Made by a program: the position numbers and the translations under genes. A stretch of DNA of 64,000 bases from Mycolicibacterium sp. GF69 (GTDB taxonomy: Bacteria; Actinomycetota; Actinomycetes; Mycobacteriales; Mycobacteriaceae), in NCBI RefSeq assembly GCF_003284965.1, contig NZ_QMEW01000003.1, positions 166,188 to 230,187 of the forward strand, in the 5' to 3' direction. Positions 18,955 through 28,138 of the stretch are shown here, in pieces (the stretch's first letter is position 1; each line of letters begins with the position of its first letter). Below the pieces are notes generated by a model, which saw only the letters and a list, made by a program, of their open reading frames with translations, had not been told where the DNA came from and did no database searches.

Positions 18955-19026
18955 CGCGCCCGAACCAGAACAACAACATAACGATCGTCAAATCCGAAGT
19001 AACAACACCAATTAGAAGGAGCCACC
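18955..19026 (+). promoter_or_regulatory. A-rich leader of acpM with strong ribosome binding site
   Basis: The 72 bases between fabD and acpM are strikingly rich in A and C (for example ACAACAACATAACG and AAGTAACAACACCAATTAG) in a high-GC genome and should be largely unstructured. The segment ends in AGAAGGAG, eight bases before GTG 19027. This would favour high translation of AcpM, which is needed in excess over its enzymes. The effect is inference. Confidence 0.5.
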
Positions 19027-19329
19027 GTGCCCGCCAGTCAGGATGAAATCATCACCGGTCTCGCCGAGATCATCGAAGAGGTCACCGGTATCGAGCCTTC
19101 CGAGGTCACCCCGGAGAAGAGCTTCGTCGACGACCTGGACATCGACTCGCTGTCGATGGTCGAGATCGCCGTGCAGACCGAGGACAAGTACGGCGTGAAA
19201 ATCCCCGACGAGGACCTCGCCGGTCTGCGCACTGTCGGTGACGTCGTCACCTACATCCAGAAGCTCGAGGAAGAGAACCCCGAGGCGGCGGCGGCCATCC
19301 GCGCGCAGATCGAAGCCGATCGGGCATGA
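19027..19329 (+). CDS. acpM: Meromycolate extension acyl carrier protein AcpM
   Basis: The 100-aa acidic protein carries the phosphopantetheine site Ser41 in [11 protein letters not shown] and the surrounding helix II sequence of mycobacterial AcpM ([19 protein letters not shown]). It carries the growing meromycolate chain between FAS-II enzymes. The C-terminal tail ends [15 protein letters not shown], about 15 residues shorter than the M. tuberculosis protein as I remember it. It overlaps kasA by ATGA. Confidence 0.98.
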   Translation: MPASQDEIITGLAEIIEEVTGIEPSEVTPEKSFVDDLDIDSLSMVEIAVQTEDKYGVKIPDEDLAGLRTVGDVVTYIQKLEEENPEAAAAIRAQIEADRA

Positions 19330-20576
19330 GTAGACCTTCCACTGCTAACGGCGGTTTCCCCAACGTCGTCGTGACCGCCGTCACGGCGACCACGTCGATC
19401 GCGGCGGACATCGAGAGCACGTGGAAGGGGCTGCTGGCCGGCGAGAGCGGCATCCGCGTCCTCACCGACGAGTTCGTCACCAAGTGGGACCTGCCGGTCC
19501 GCATCGGTGGCCACCTCGTTGACGGGATCGACGACCACATGACGCGACTGGACATGCGACGGATGTCGTATGTCCAGCGCATGGCCAAGCACCTCAGTGG
19601 CCAGCTCTGGGAGACCGCGGGGACACCCGAGGTCGATCCGGATCGCTTCGCCGTGGTCGTCGGCACCGGTCTGGGCGGCGGCGAGAAGATCGTCGAGACC
19701 TACGACGCGATGAACGAGGGCGGGCCCCGCAAGGTCTCGCCACTTGCCGTGCAGATGATCATGCCGAACGGTGCGGCCGCGGTGATCGGTCTGCAGCTGG
19801 GCGCCAGGGCCGGGGTCATCACCCCGGTCTCGGCGTGCTCGTCGGGTTCGGAGGCCATCGCTCACGGCTGGCGCCAGATCGTGATGGGCGACGCGGACAT
19901 CGCGGTCGTCGGCGGTGTCGAGGGCGGAATCGAAGCGCTGCCGATCGCGGCGTTCTCGATGATGCGCGCGATGTCGACCAACAACGAGAATCCCGAGGCT
20001 GCCTCGCGGCCGTTCGACAAGAACCGCGACGGATTCGTCTTCGGCGAGGCCGGTGCGCTCTTGGTCATCGAGACCGAGGAGCACGCCAAGGCTCGCGGCG
20101 CCAAGCCGCTGGCCCGCCTGATGGGTGCCGGCATCACCTCCGACGCCTTCCACATGGTGGCTCCGGCTTCCGACGGCCTGCGTGCGGGCCAGGCGATGAA
20201 GCGTGCAATGGAGACCGCGGGCCTGGAGCCCAAGGACATCCAGCACATCAACGCCCACGCCACCGCGACGTCGATCGGTGATGTCGCCGAGGCCAACGCC
20301 ATTCGCGTGGCCGGCGTCGAGCACGCAGCGGTGTACGCGCCGAAGTCGGCGCTCGGCCACTCCATCGGAGCGGTCGGTGCGTTGGAGTCGGCTCTGACCG
20401 TGCTCTCGCTGCGTGACGGAGTCATCCCGCCGACACTGAACTACGAGACCCCCGATCCTGAGATCGATCTCGATGTGGTTGCGGGCGAGCCTCGTTATGG
20501 CGACTACCAGTACGCCATCAACAACTCGTTCGGCTTCGGCGGACACAATGTCGCTTTGGCCTTCGGGCGCTACTGA
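19326..20576 (+). CDS. kasA: Beta-ketoacyl-ACP synthase KasA
   Basis: The 416-aa condensing enzyme carries Cys171 in [12 protein letters not shown], His in [11 protein letters not shown] near residue 311, Lys340 in [17 protein letters not shown] and its His345. These make the Cys-His-His-Lys site of KAS I/II enzymes. KasA catalyses the early elongation rounds of meromycolic acid and is a target of thiolactomycin and isoniazid-related inhibitors. The length and N-terminal [20 protein letters not shown] match M. tuberculosis KasA. The start ATG 19326 overlaps acpM by 4 bases. Confidence 0.98.
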   Translation: MSRPSTANGGFPNVVVTAVTATTSIAADIESTWKGLLAGESGIRVLTDEFVTKWDLPVRIGGHLVDGIDDHMTRLDMRRMSYVQRMAKHLSGQLWETAGTPEVDPDRFAVVVGTGLGGGEKIVETYDAMNEGGPRKVSPLAVQMIMPNGAAAVIGLQLGARAGVITPVSACSSGSEAIAHGWRQIVMGDADIAVVGGVEGGIEALPIAAFSMMRAMSTNNENPEAASRPFDKNRDGFVFGEAGALLVIETEEHAKARGAKPLARLMGAGITSDAFHMVAPASDGLRAGQAMKRAMETAGLEPKDIQHINAHATATSIGDVAEANAIRVAGVEHAAVYAPKSALGHSIGAVGALESALTVLSLRDGVIPPTLNYETPDPEIDLDVVAGEPRYGDYQYAINNSFGFGGHNVALAFGRY

Positions 20577-20599
20577 GCGAGAGGAACTTTCGACCAGTA

Positions 20600-21871
20600 A
20601 TGGCAGGGTTGACGCGGTCGACCCGGCTCTCGACGGGAGCCGGGTTCCCCAACGTCGTCGTCACGGGCATCGCCATGACGACCGCCTTGGCCACCAGCGC
20701 GGACGACACCTTCAAGAAGCTGCTGGACGGCCAAAGCGGAATCCGCAGGCTCGAAGATCCGTTCGTCGAGCAGTATGACCTGCCAGTTCGCATCGGCGGG
20801 CATCTTCTCGAGGACTTCGACGCCGAGTTGACGCGGGTCGAACTGCGTCGGCTGTCGTATCTGCAGAAAATGTCGACGGTGCTGGGCCGGCGGGTCTGGG
20901 AGAACGCCGGCACACCCGAGGTGGACCCGAAGCGGCTGACGGTGTCGATCGGCACCGGCATGGGCTCCACCGAAGAGTTGGTGTTCAGCTACGACAACAT
21001 GCGTTCCAACGGCCTCAAAGCGGTTTCGCCGCTGGCCGTGCAGATGTACATGCCCAATGCGGCCGCCGCAGCGGTCGGGTTGGAGCGGCAGGCCCGCGCC
21101 GGGGTGATGACCCCGGTGTCGGCCTGCGCGTCGGGCTCTGAGGGGATTGCGCACGCGTGGCGCAACATCGTGCTCGGAGAGGCCGACATCGCGATCTGCG
21201 GCGGGGTGGAGACCAAGATCGAGGCGGTTCCGATCGCCGGCTTCGCCCAGATGCGAATCGTGTTGTCCACCACCAACGATGATCCGCCCGGCGCATGCCG
21301 ACCGTTCGACAAGGACCGTAACGGGTTCGTGTTCGGCGAAGGCGGCGCACTGATGGTCATCGAGACCGAAGAGCACGCGAAAGCGCGGGGTGCCAACATC
21401 CTTGCGCGGATCATGGGCGCCAGCATCACCTCGGATGGCTACCACATCGTCGCGCCCGATCCGAATGGCGAGCAGGCCGGTCACGCGATGACGCGTGCCA
21501 TCGAACTCGCCGGCCTGCAACCCACAGACATCGACCACGTCAATGCACACGCCACCGGAACCAGCGTCGGCGACGTGGCCGAGGGCAAGGCGATCAACAA
21601 TGCGATGGGCAGCCACCGGCCGGCGGTGTACGCGCCCAAAGCCGCACTCGGCCATTCGGTCGGCGCGGTCGGTGCGGTGGAGTCCATCCTGACCGTGATG
21701 GCGCTGCGTGAAGGCATCATCCCCCCGACCCTGAATCTGCGAAACCTCGATCCGGAGATCGATCTGGACGTCGTCGCCGGGGAGCCGCGGTCGGGCAACT
21801 ATCAATACGCGATCAACAACTCGTTCGGATTCGGTGGGCACAACGTGGCGCTCGCCTTCGGGAAGTACTGA
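20600..21871 (+). CDS. kasB: Beta-ketoacyl-ACP synthase KasB
   Basis: The 423-aa condensing enzyme is closely similar to KasA along its length and arose by duplication. Its active site is in [27 protein letters not shown] and [17 protein letters not shown]. KasB extends meromycolate to full length in mycobacteria and is needed for acid-fastness and virulence traits in pathogens, but not for growth. The N-terminus ([20 protein letters not shown]) is shorter than in M. tuberculosis KasB. The gene follows kasA by 23 bases, and its GAGAGGAAC ribosome site is unusually far from the ATG. Confidence 0.97.
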   Translation: MAGLTRSTRLSTGAGFPNVVVTGIAMTTALATSADDTFKKLLDGQSGIRRLEDPFVEQYDLPVRIGGHLLEDFDAELTRVELRRLSYLQKMSTVLGRRVWENAGTPEVDPKRLTVSIGTGMGSTEELVFSYDNMRSNGLKAVSPLAVQMYMPNAAAAAVGLERQARAGVMTPVSACASGSEGIAHAWRNIVLGEADIAICGGVETKIEAVPIAGFAQMRIVLSTTNDDPPGACRPFDKDRNGFVFGEGGALMVIETEEHAKARGANILARIMGASITSDGYHIVAPDPNGEQAGHAMTRAIELAGLQPTDIDHVNAHATGTSVGDVAEGKAINNAMGSHRPAVYAPKAALGHSVGAVGAVESILTVMALREGIIPPTLNLRNLDPEIDLDVVAGEPRSGNYQYAINNSFGFGGHNVALAFGKY

Positions 21872-21906
21872 CACTCCCCGAAATCCAGCGCTACAGGAGG
21901 TTTTGA

Positions 21907-23328
21907 ATGACGATCATGGCGCCCGAGACAGTCGGCGAATCGCTCGACCCCCGAGATCCGTTGCTGCGTCTGAGCACCTTCTTCGACGACGACAGTGTCG
22001 AATTGCTGCATGAGCGTGACCGTTCGGGCGTGCTCGCGGCGGCCGGCACCGTCAACGGTGTGCGCACCATCGCGTTCTGCACCGACGGCACCGTCATGGG
22101 CGGGGCCATGGGCGTCGAGGGCTGTGCCCACATCGTCAGCGCCTACGACCAGGCCATCGAGGAACAGAGCCCGATCGTGGGGATCTGGCATTCGGGTGGT
22201 GCCCGGCTCGCGGAAGGCGTGAAGGCCCTGCACGCGGTCGGCCTGGTGTTCGAGGCAATGATCCGGGCCTCTGGCTACGTGCCACAGATCTCGGTCGTCG
22301 TCGGCTTCGCCGCCGGCGGCGCGGCATACGGGCCCGCCCTCACCGATGTCATCGTGATGGCCCCCGAAAGCCGGGTGTTCGTCACCGGACCCGACGTGGT
22401 GCGCAGTGTGACCGGTGAGGACGTCGACATGGCGAGCCTCGGCGGTCCCGATACCCACCACAAGAAGTCCGGCGTGTGCCACATCGTCGCCGACGATGAA
22501 CTCGACGCCTACGAGCGCGGTCGTCGGCTGGTCGGATTGTTCTGCCAGCAGGGTCATTTCGACCGGGCCAAGGCCGAAGCGGGCGACACCGACCTGCACG
22601 CACTGCTGCCGGAGTCGGCGCGGCGCGCCTACGACGTGCACCCGCTCATCGAGGCCCTGTTGGATGACGGTGTCCCGTTCGAGGAGTTCCAGGGCAAGTG
22701 GGCGCCGTCGATCGTCATCGGCCTGGGCCGGCTTTCGGGCCGCAGCGTCGGCGTGATCGCCAACAACCCGCTGCGCCTAGGCGGCTGCCTGAACTCCGAA
22801 AGTGCGGAGAAGGCAGCACGATTCGTGCGACTGTGCGATGCGTTCGGAATTCCGATCATCAACGTCGTCGACGTCCCCGGCTACCTGCCCGGGGTGGATC
22901 AGGAGTGGGGCGGCGTCGTGCGGCGCGGAGCCAAGCTGCTGCACGCGTTCGGTGAGTGCTCGGTCCCCCGGGTCACTCTGGTGACACGAAAGATCTACGG
23001 CGGCGCCTACATCGCGATGAACTCGCGCTCGCTCGGTGCGACGAAGGTCTACGCGTGGCCCGACGCCGAGGTCGCCGTCATGGGCGCCAAGGCCGCGGTC
23101 GGCATTCTGCACAAGAAGAAGCTGGCCGCCGCGCCCGATGACGCGCGTGAGGCGCTGCACGAGGAATTGGCCGCCGAGCACGAGAAGCTCGCGGGCGGAG
23201 TCGATTCGGCGATCGACATTGGCGTCGTCGACGAGAAGATCGACCCGTCGCACACGCGCAGCAAGCTGACCCAGGCGCTGGCCGAGGCGCCCGCCCGCCG
23301 CGGCCGCCACAAGAACATCCCGCTGTAA
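21907..23328 (+). CDS. accD6: Acyl-CoA carboxylase beta subunit AccD6
   Basis: The 473-aa carboxyltransferase has the crotonase-like oxyanion segments SGGARLAEGVKAL and GGVVRRGAKLLHAF, and the acyl-CoA-binding VGFAAGGAAYGPALTD. AccD6 is the acetyl-CoA carboxylase carboxyltransferase in mycobacteria and supplies malonyl-CoA to FAS-I and FAS-II. It is the last gene of the FAS-II operon, with a strong AGGAGG before ATG 21907. Position and length match Rv2247. A hairpin follows the stop. Confidence 0.97.
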   Translation: MTIMAPETVGESLDPRDPLLRLSTFFDDDSVELLHERDRSGVLAAAGTVNGVRTIAFCTDGTVMGGAMGVEGCAHIVSAYDQAIEEQSPIVGIWHSGGARLAEGVKALHAVGLVFEAMIRASGYVPQISVVVGFAAGGAAYGPALTDVIVMAPESRVFVTGPDVVRSVTGEDVDMASLGGPDTHHKKSGVCHIVADDELDAYERGRRLVGLFCQQGHFDRAKAEAGDTDLHALLPESARRAYDVHPLIEALLDDGVPFEEFQGKWAPSIVIGLGRLSGRSVGVIANNPLRLGGCLNSESAEKAARFVRLCDAFGIPIINVVDVPGYLPGVDQEWGGVVRRGAKLLHAFGECSVPRVTLVTRKIYGGAYIAMNSRSLGATKVYAWPDAEVAVMGAKAAVGILHKKKLAAAPDDAREALHEELAAEHEKLAGGVDSAIDIGVVDEKIDPSHTRSKLTQALAEAPARRGRHKNIPL

Positions 23329-23337
23329 TCCTGTGGC

Positions 23338-23384
23338 TTCGGTGTAGTTGGTTGCCGGAGACGCGACGACGAAACTACGCCGAA
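23338..23384. terminator. Bidirectional hairpin between accD6 and glpD
   Basis: TTCGGTGTAGTT at 23338-23349 pairs with AACTACGCCGAA at 23373-23384 (12 positions, one G-T), with a 23-base loop. It lies at the convergent end of accD6 and glpD, and the right arm includes the last codons and stop of glpD. The left arm plus GGTTGC recurs at 47583-47600 in a second convergent hairpin. Confidence 0.6.
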
Positions 23385-24910
23385 ATCACGAATTCTTCGG
23401 CGACGGCCAGCACGCGCTTGCGGTCTGATTCGACGAGACCGATGCGGGTGCGACGGTCCACGATGTCGTCAACGGTCAGCGCGCCCTCGTGGGTCACCGC
23501 GTACTCGAATTCGGCACGGATGACGTCGATCCCGTCGGCGACCGGTTCGGTGGGCCGTTCGCACGCGGCGGCGGCGATGACGTTGGGCGCCTCGGCGCCG
23601 AAACGGGCCACCAACGACCCCGGCATCTCGGTGGGGTGGCGCAGCGTGGCAACGGGATTCGACGGCGCACCGACCAGCGGCAGATTGCGCGTACGGCAAT
23701 CCGTCGCCGCCAGGCCACGCAACTCGATCGCGCGATCCAGAACGTCCTCGGCCATGAAGCGGTATTCGGTCAGCTTGCCGCCGATGACGCTGATGACGCC
23801 CGAGGGCGACTCGACGACCGCGTGTTCCCGCGACACGTCGGCCGTGCGGCCGGCGCCGGTGTCGATCAGCGGACGCAGACCCGCGTAGGCGCCGATCACG
23901 TCAGACGGGCGCAACGCGACATCCAGCGCGGTGTTCACCGTGTCGAGTAGGAACGAGACCTCGTCGGGTGCGGGTTGCGGCACATCGGGGATCGGACCGG
24001 GCGCATCCTCGTCGGTCAGCCCGAGGTAGACGCGGCCCAACTGCTCGGGCATCGCGAACACGAAGCGGTTGATCTCGCCGGGAATCGGAATCGTCAGCGC
24101 CGCGACGGGATTGCCGAACGCGGAGGCATCGAACACCAGATGCGTTCCGCGGCTGGGCCGCAACTTGATCGACGGGTCGACCTGCCCCGCCCACACGCCG
24201 GAGGCGTTGATCACCGCACGCGCGGTCACGTCGAAGGACTCACCGGTGAGCTGATCGGTCAGCCTCACCGAGGTACCGGTGGCGTTCGACGCCGCCACCC
24301 GCGTCAGCACCCGGGCTCCGTACTGAGCCGCCGTCCGTGCCACCGCGGTGACCAGGCGGGCGTCGTCGATCAGTTGTCCGTCGTAGGCGAGCAACGCGCC
24401 GTCGAGGCCGTCGCGTCGCACAGTGGGGGCCAGTTCGACCGCCCGGCGCGCGTCGATCCGCTTGGATCGGGGCAGCACCGAGGCCGGCGTACCCGCCAGC
24501 TTGCGCAGGCCGTCGCCGGCGGCGAAGCCGAAACGCACCAGCGCCCGCGACGCCGGGTTCATCGACGGAAGCAGCGGAACCAGCTGTGGCATCGCCGTGA
24601 CGAGATGAGGCGCGTTGCGTGTCATGAGGATTCCGCGTTCGACCGCACTGCGACGGGCGATGCCGACGTTGCCCGTCGCCAGGTAGCGCAACCCGCCGTG
24701 CACCAGCTTGGAGCTCCAGCGGCTGGTACCGAACGCCAGGTCGTGCTTCTCGACGAGCGCGACGCTCAGCCCGCGGGTGGCCGCGTCCAGCGCGATCCCG
24801 GTTCCGGTGATGCCGCCCCCGATCACGATGACGTCGACGCCGCCACCCTCGGCCAGCGCCGCCAGCTCGGTGCTGCGACGCGCGGCGTTCAGAGCCGTCG
24901 AGCCGGTCAC
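23375..24910 (-). CDS. glpD: Glycerol-3-phosphate dehydrogenase, FAD-dependent
   Basis: The 511-aa flavoenzyme has the N-terminal dinucleotide fold VIVIGGGITGTGIALDAATR and the GlpD signature FGTSRWSSKLVHGGLRYL. It oxidises glycerol-3-phosphate to DHAP, passing electrons to quinone at the membrane. In M. tuberculosis this locus is glpD1 (Rv2249c). Start GTG 24910 overlaps the tetR stop as GTGA; the frame stays open upstream, but that sequence belongs to tetR in another frame. The TetR protein encoded just before it is the likely regulator. Confidence 0.95.
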   Translation of the reverse strand: MTGSTALNAARRSTELAALAEGGGVDVIVIGGGITGTGIALDAATRGLSVALVEKHDLAFGTSRWSSKLVHGGLRYLATGNVGIARRSAVERGILMTRNAPHLVTAMPQLVPLLPSMNPASRALVRFGFAAGDGLRKLAGTPASVLPRSKRIDARRAVELAPTVRRDGLDGALLAYDGQLIDDARLVTAVARTAAQYGARVLTRVAASNATGTSVRLTDQLTGESFDVTARAVINASGVWAGQVDPSIKLRPSRGTHLVFDASAFGNPVAALTIPIPGEINRFVFAMPEQLGRVYLGLTDEDAPGPIPDVPQPAPDEVSFLLDTVNTALDVALRPSDVIGAYAGLRPLIDTGAGRTADVSREHAVVESPSGVISVIGGKLTEYRFMAEDVLDRAIELRGLAATDCRTRNLPLVGAPSNPVATLRHPTEMPGSLVARFGAEAPNVIAAAACERPTEPVADGIDVIRAEFEYAVTHEGALTVDDIVDRRTRIGLVESDRKRVLAVAEEFVISA

Positions 24911-25485
24911 GGTGCCAGGTATCCGTGGAGGGCGTGCGCCAACTCGGCGTCGAGCGCCTCGTTGTCCAAGAGCGTTTCGACCATCTGCGCGGACTGGATC
25001 GCCGACTGGGTGATCAGCAGGCACATCGCGGCCAGCTGGCGCGCATCGCCGCCCCGCACGCTGCCGTCGTCCTGGGCGATCTTGATGGCATGGGTCAACG
25101 CGTCGATGAGAATCATCTGACTGGTGCCGAGCCGGTCGGCGATGTAGACCATCGCGAATTCGGGCGCGTCCCGCAGCACCGACACGATGATCTCGTCGTT
25201 CCGCAGGTGCCGAGCCACCTCCAGAACCCGCAGCACCAGCGCCTTCCGGTCGGAACCGGTGTCGGGCACCTTGTCGAGCACCCCCGCGATGCGCTCGGTC
25301 ATCAGCGCCGCGAGCACCCCGTTCGTATCGGACCACCTGCGATAGATGGTCGGGCGGCTCATACGCGCGCGTCGGGCGATATCGGTCAGTGTGACCCGCT
25401 TGACGCCGACTGCGAGCACACAGGCCGCCGCGGCGTCGATGATGCGTTCCTCGACCGTCGACTCGTCGTTACGGATTGACGACAT
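24907..25485 (-). CDS. TetR-family regulator upstream of glpD
   Basis: The 192-aa protein has the TetR helix-turn-helix at about residues 12-58 (RIIDAAAACVLAVGVKRVTL, then DIARRARMSRPTIYRRWSD). The helical C-terminal domain is diverged. It is co-transcribed and coupled with glpD and diverges from the alkyl-DHAP-synthase-like gene over only 17 bases, so it is placed to control both directions. The corresponding M. tuberculosis gene is Rv2250c. The ligand is unknown; an acyl-CoA or a glycerol-derived lipid would suit the neighbours, as inference. Confidence 0.92.
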   Translation of the reverse strand: MSSIRNDESTVEERIIDAAAACVLAVGVKRVTLTDIARRARMSRPTIYRRWSDTNGVLAALMTERIAGVLDKVPDTGSDRKALVLRVLEVARHLRNDEIIVSVLRDAPEFAMVYIADRLGTSQMILIDALTHAIKIAQDDGSVRGGDARQLAAMCLLITQSAIQSAQMVETLLDNEALDAELAHALHGYLAP

Positions 25486-25502
25486 GTGTAATACTGTAAC
25501 TC
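25486..25502. promoter_or_regulatory. Shared divergent promoter with overlapping -10 elements
   Basis: Only 17 bases separate the tetR and flavoenzyme start codons. TACTGT at 25492-25497 reads as a -10 for the plus-strand gene, 5 bases before its ATG. TACAGT on the minus strand (25498-25493) reads as a -10 for tetR, 7 bases before its ATG. Both transcripts would be leaderless. No clear -35 was seen. Start-site mapping would decide. Confidence 0.5.
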
Positions 25503-27125
25503 ATGACGCCTCCGGACGCTCAGCAGCCCTCACTCCTCCCGCCGATGAAATGGAACGCGTGGGGCGACCCCGCCGAGGCCAAACCGCTGTCCGACGGGAT
25601 CAAGGCGCTGCTGGAGCAAGCGCTCGGGGTTGCGCCTTCGGCGGGCTCCGAAATCGCGGCCGAGCAAGTGCGATTGCTGCCGTCGGCCCTCTCGGATGAG
25701 GACAAGGACGCGCTCACCGGCATCGTCGGCCCGGACTATTGCCGCGTCGACGACCACGGCCGGCTGCTGCGGGCGGGCGGCAAATCGACGTTGGACCTGT
25801 TGCGCCGCAAGGACTCCGGGGCGCAGGACGCGCCGGATGCGGTGGTGCTTCCGGGCACCGAAGAGGAAATAGCGGCGATCCTGCAGCACTGCAGCGACCA
25901 CCGCATCGCGGTCGTCCCGTTCGGCGGTGGCACGAGCGTCGTCGGCGGTTTGGATCCCATCCGCGGCGAGTTTCCCGCAGTGGTCTCACTGGATCTGCGC
26001 CGCCTCGATGAACTGCACTTCCTCGACGAGGTGTCGGGCGAGGCCGAGCTCGGTGCGGGAATGACCGGACCGGACGCCGAACGCCTGCTCGGTGAACGCG
26101 GCTTCTCGCTGGGCCACTTTCCGCAGAGCTTCCAGTTCGCCACCATCGGCGGCTTCGCCGCGACCAGGTCGTCCGGCCAGGATTCCGCGGGCTACGGCCG
26201 GTTCAACGACATGGTCCGCGGCCTGCGCGCAGTGACTCCGGTCGGCGTGCTGGATCTCGGGCGTGCTCCGGAGTCGGCAGCGGGGCCAGACCTACGGCAG
26301 CTGTTGATCGGTTCGGAAGGCCTGCTCGGCGTCATCACCCGCGTGCGGGTGCGCGTACACCGGACTCCGACGGCCACCCGGTACGAGGCGTGGTCATTTC
26401 CCGATTTCGCCACCGGCGCCGACGCGCTTCGTGCTGTCGTCCAGACCGGAACCGGGCCGACGGTGATCCGGCTGTCCGATGAGGCCGAGACCGGAGTGAA
26501 CCTCGCGACCACCGAGACTATCGGCGAAAAGCAAGTGACCGGAGGCTGTTTGGCGATCACGATGTTCGAGGGCACCGAGGCGCACGTCGCCAGCAGGCAT
26601 TCCGAAACCCGCGCGGTACTCGAGGCCGCCGGCGGCACATCGCTGGGCGAAGAACCCGCGCGGGCATGGGAACACGGCCGGTTCAGTGCGCCGTATCTGC
26701 GCGACTCGCTGCTGTCCGCGGGCGCGCTGTGTGAAACGTTGGAAACCGCCACCAACTGGTCCAACGTGCCGGCGTTGAAAGCCGCCGTCACCGAAGCGCT
26801 CACGACCGCACTCGCCGAAACGGGCACGCCCGCGCTGGTGCTGTGCCACATTTCGCATGTGTATCCCACGGGCGCGTCGCTGTACTTCACCGTCGTCGCC
26901 GGGCAACGGGACAACCCGATCGAACAGTGGGGCAAGGCCAAGGCCGCCGCATCCGATGCGATGATGCGCACCGGGGCCACCATCACCCATCACCATGCCG
27001 TCGGCGCCGACCACCGGCCGTGGATGCGCGACGAGATCGGTGACCTCGGTGTCGCGATCCTGCGGTCCGTCAAGTCCACGCTCGATCCGGCGGGAATCTT
27101 GAACCCCGGCAAGCTGATCCCGTGA
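25503..27125 (+). CDS. FAD-binding oxidase, alkyl-DHAP synthase-like
   Basis: The 540-aa protein has the VAO/PCMH-type FAD domain (VVPFGGGTSVVGGLDP near residue 140, then PQSFQFATIGGFAATRSSGQ near 200). Its C-terminal FAD-oxidase domain contains THHHAVGADHRPWM. The histidine run HHH followed by VG and Arg resembles the active-site motif of alkylglycerone-phosphate synthase, which replaces the acyl chain of acyl-DHAP with a fatty alcohol. Neighbours GlpD (makes DHAP) and a diacylglycerol kinase fit glycerolipid metabolism. In M. tuberculosis the equivalent is Rv2251, annotated only as a flavoprotein. A D-lactate-dehydrogenase-like activity is the alternative. Confidence 0.83.
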   Translation: MTPPDAQQPSLLPPMKWNAWGDPAEAKPLSDGIKALLEQALGVAPSAGSEIAAEQVRLLPSALSDEDKDALTGIVGPDYCRVDDHGRLLRAGGKSTLDLLRRKDSGAQDAPDAVVLPGTEEEIAAILQHCSDHRIAVVPFGGGTSVVGGLDPIRGEFPAVVSLDLRRLDELHFLDEVSGEAELGAGMTGPDAERLLGERGFSLGHFPQSFQFATIGGFAATRSSGQDSAGYGRFNDMVRGLRAVTPVGVLDLGRAPESAAGPDLRQLLIGSEGLLGVITRVRVRVHRTPTATRYEAWSFPDFATGADALRAVVQTGTGPTVIRLSDEAETGVNLATTETIGEKQVTGGCLAITMFEGTEAHVASRHSETRAVLEAAGGTSLGEEPARAWEHGRFSAPYLRDSLLSAGALCETLETATNWSNVPALKAAVTEALTTALAETGTPALVLCHISHVYPTGASLYFTVVAGQRDNPIEQWGKAKAAASDAMMRTGATITHHHAVGADHRPWMRDEIGDLGVAILRSVKSTLDPAGILNPGKLIP

Positions 27126-28036
27126 CAATCGAGGGCCGCGTCACGATGCTGACCAACCCCGCATCGGGGCATGGCAGCGCGCCGCATGCGGCCGAACGCG
27201 CGGTGGCGCAGTTCCACCGGCGCGGTGTAGACGTCGTCGCGATCGCGGGCACCGACGCCGAACATGCGCGAAAGCTCGTCGTGGGCGCTCTGGAACGCGG
27301 GATGGATGCGCTCGTCGTCGTCGGCGGTGACGGCATCATCTCCCTTGCCCTGCAGGTGATCGCGCAGACCGATATCCCCCTCGGCGTCATCCCGGCGGGC
27401 ACCGGAAACGACCATGCGCGCGAGTTCAACATCCCCACTCGCGACCCCGAGGCCGCCGCCAATGTTGTGGTCGACGGCATGGTGAACGGAACTGCCAAGA
27501 GCATCGACCTGGGTCGCATCCGCGGCGCGGACGGTACCGAGAAGTGGTTCGGCACCGTGATGGCCGCCGGCTTCGACTCGCTCGTGACCGACCGGACCAA
27601 CCGGATGCGCTGGCCGCACGGCCGGATGCGGTACAACCTCGCGATGGTGGCCGAGTTGTCGAAGTTGCGGCTCTTGCCATTTCGGTTGTCGTTCGACGGG
27701 AAGGAGGTGTCGACGGAGCTGACGCTCGCCGCATTCGGCAACACCCGCAGCTACGGCGGCGGCATGCGGATCTGTCCCGACGCCGACCCGACCGACGGTC
27801 AACTCGACGTGACCATGGTCGCCTCCGCGTCGCGCACCCGGCTGATCCGGTTGTTTCCCACCGTGTTCAAGGGCACGCACGTGAATCTCGACGAGGTTCG
27901 CACCGCGCGGGCCAAGACGGTCACGGTCGACTCCCCCGGCATCAACGCCTACGCCGACGGGGAGTACATGTGCCCGTTACCCGTCGAGGTTTCGGCGGTG
28001 CCCGGCGCACTGAAAATCCTGACGCCGAAATCCTGA
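27122..28036 (+). CDS. dagK: Diacylglycerol kinase family lipid kinase (Rv2252-like)
   Basis: The 304-aa kinase has the DAGK catalytic domain: NPASGHG near residue 14, the nucleotide loop VVVGGDGIISLALQ near 65, and PLGVIPAGTGNDHAREF near 88. Rv2252 of M. tuberculosis phosphorylates diacylglycerol and affects phosphatidylinositol mannoside synthesis. The start GTG 27122 overlaps the flavoenzyme stop as GTGA, so the pair is translationally coupled. The 3' end carries a 14-base tandem repeat whose second copy supplies the stop codon. Confidence 0.92.
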   Translation: MTIEGRVTMLTNPASGHGSAPHAAERAVAQFHRRGVDVVAIAGTDAEHARKLVVGALERGMDALVVVGGDGIISLALQVIAQTDIPLGVIPAGTGNDHAREFNIPTRDPEAAANVVVDGMVNGTAKSIDLGRIRGADGTEKWFGTVMAAGFDSLVTDRTNRMRWPHGRMRYNLAMVAELSKLRLLPFRLSFDGKEVSTELTLAAFGNTRSYGGGMRICPDADPTDGQLDVTMVASASRTRLIRLFPTVFKGTHVNLDEVRTARAKTVTVDSPGINAYADGEYMCPLPVEVSAVPGALKILTPKS

Positions 28037-28057
28037 CGCCGAGATCCTGGCGCCGAA
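28016..28057 (+). repeat. 14-bp tandem repeat, three copies, over the dagK stop
   Basis: ATCCTGACGCCGAA is repeated three times end to end (28016-28029, 28030-28043, 28044-28057), with one change in copy 2 and one in copy 3. Because 14 is not a multiple of 3, the second copy is read in a new frame and supplies the TGA stop (28034-28036). Confidence 0.85.
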
Positions 28058-28095
28058 CGTGAAACCAGATCGACAAATCCGCCGATTCTTCGATC

Positions 28096-28131
28096 TGAGC
28101 GCACGCTCGGCGCGTGAGCGCACGCTCGGCG
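28096..28131 (+). repeat. 17-bp direct repeat in the convergent gap
   Basis: TGAGCGCACGCTCGGCG occurs at 28096-28112 and 28115-28131, separated by two bases. Each copy contains the imperfect palindrome GAGCG-CA-CGCTC. It lies between dagK and the convergent DUF3145 gene and could help terminate either transcript, but no extended stem was found. Confidence 0.8.
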
Positions 28132-28138
28132 GGGGAAG

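Noticed and set aside
19251..21874. Long open frames on the minus strand opposite kasA and kasB (over 430 codons each)
   Set aside because: They lie exactly antisense to conserved condensing-enzyme genes, are Arg/Asp/His-rich as expected for shadow frames in high-GC DNA, and show no known domain.
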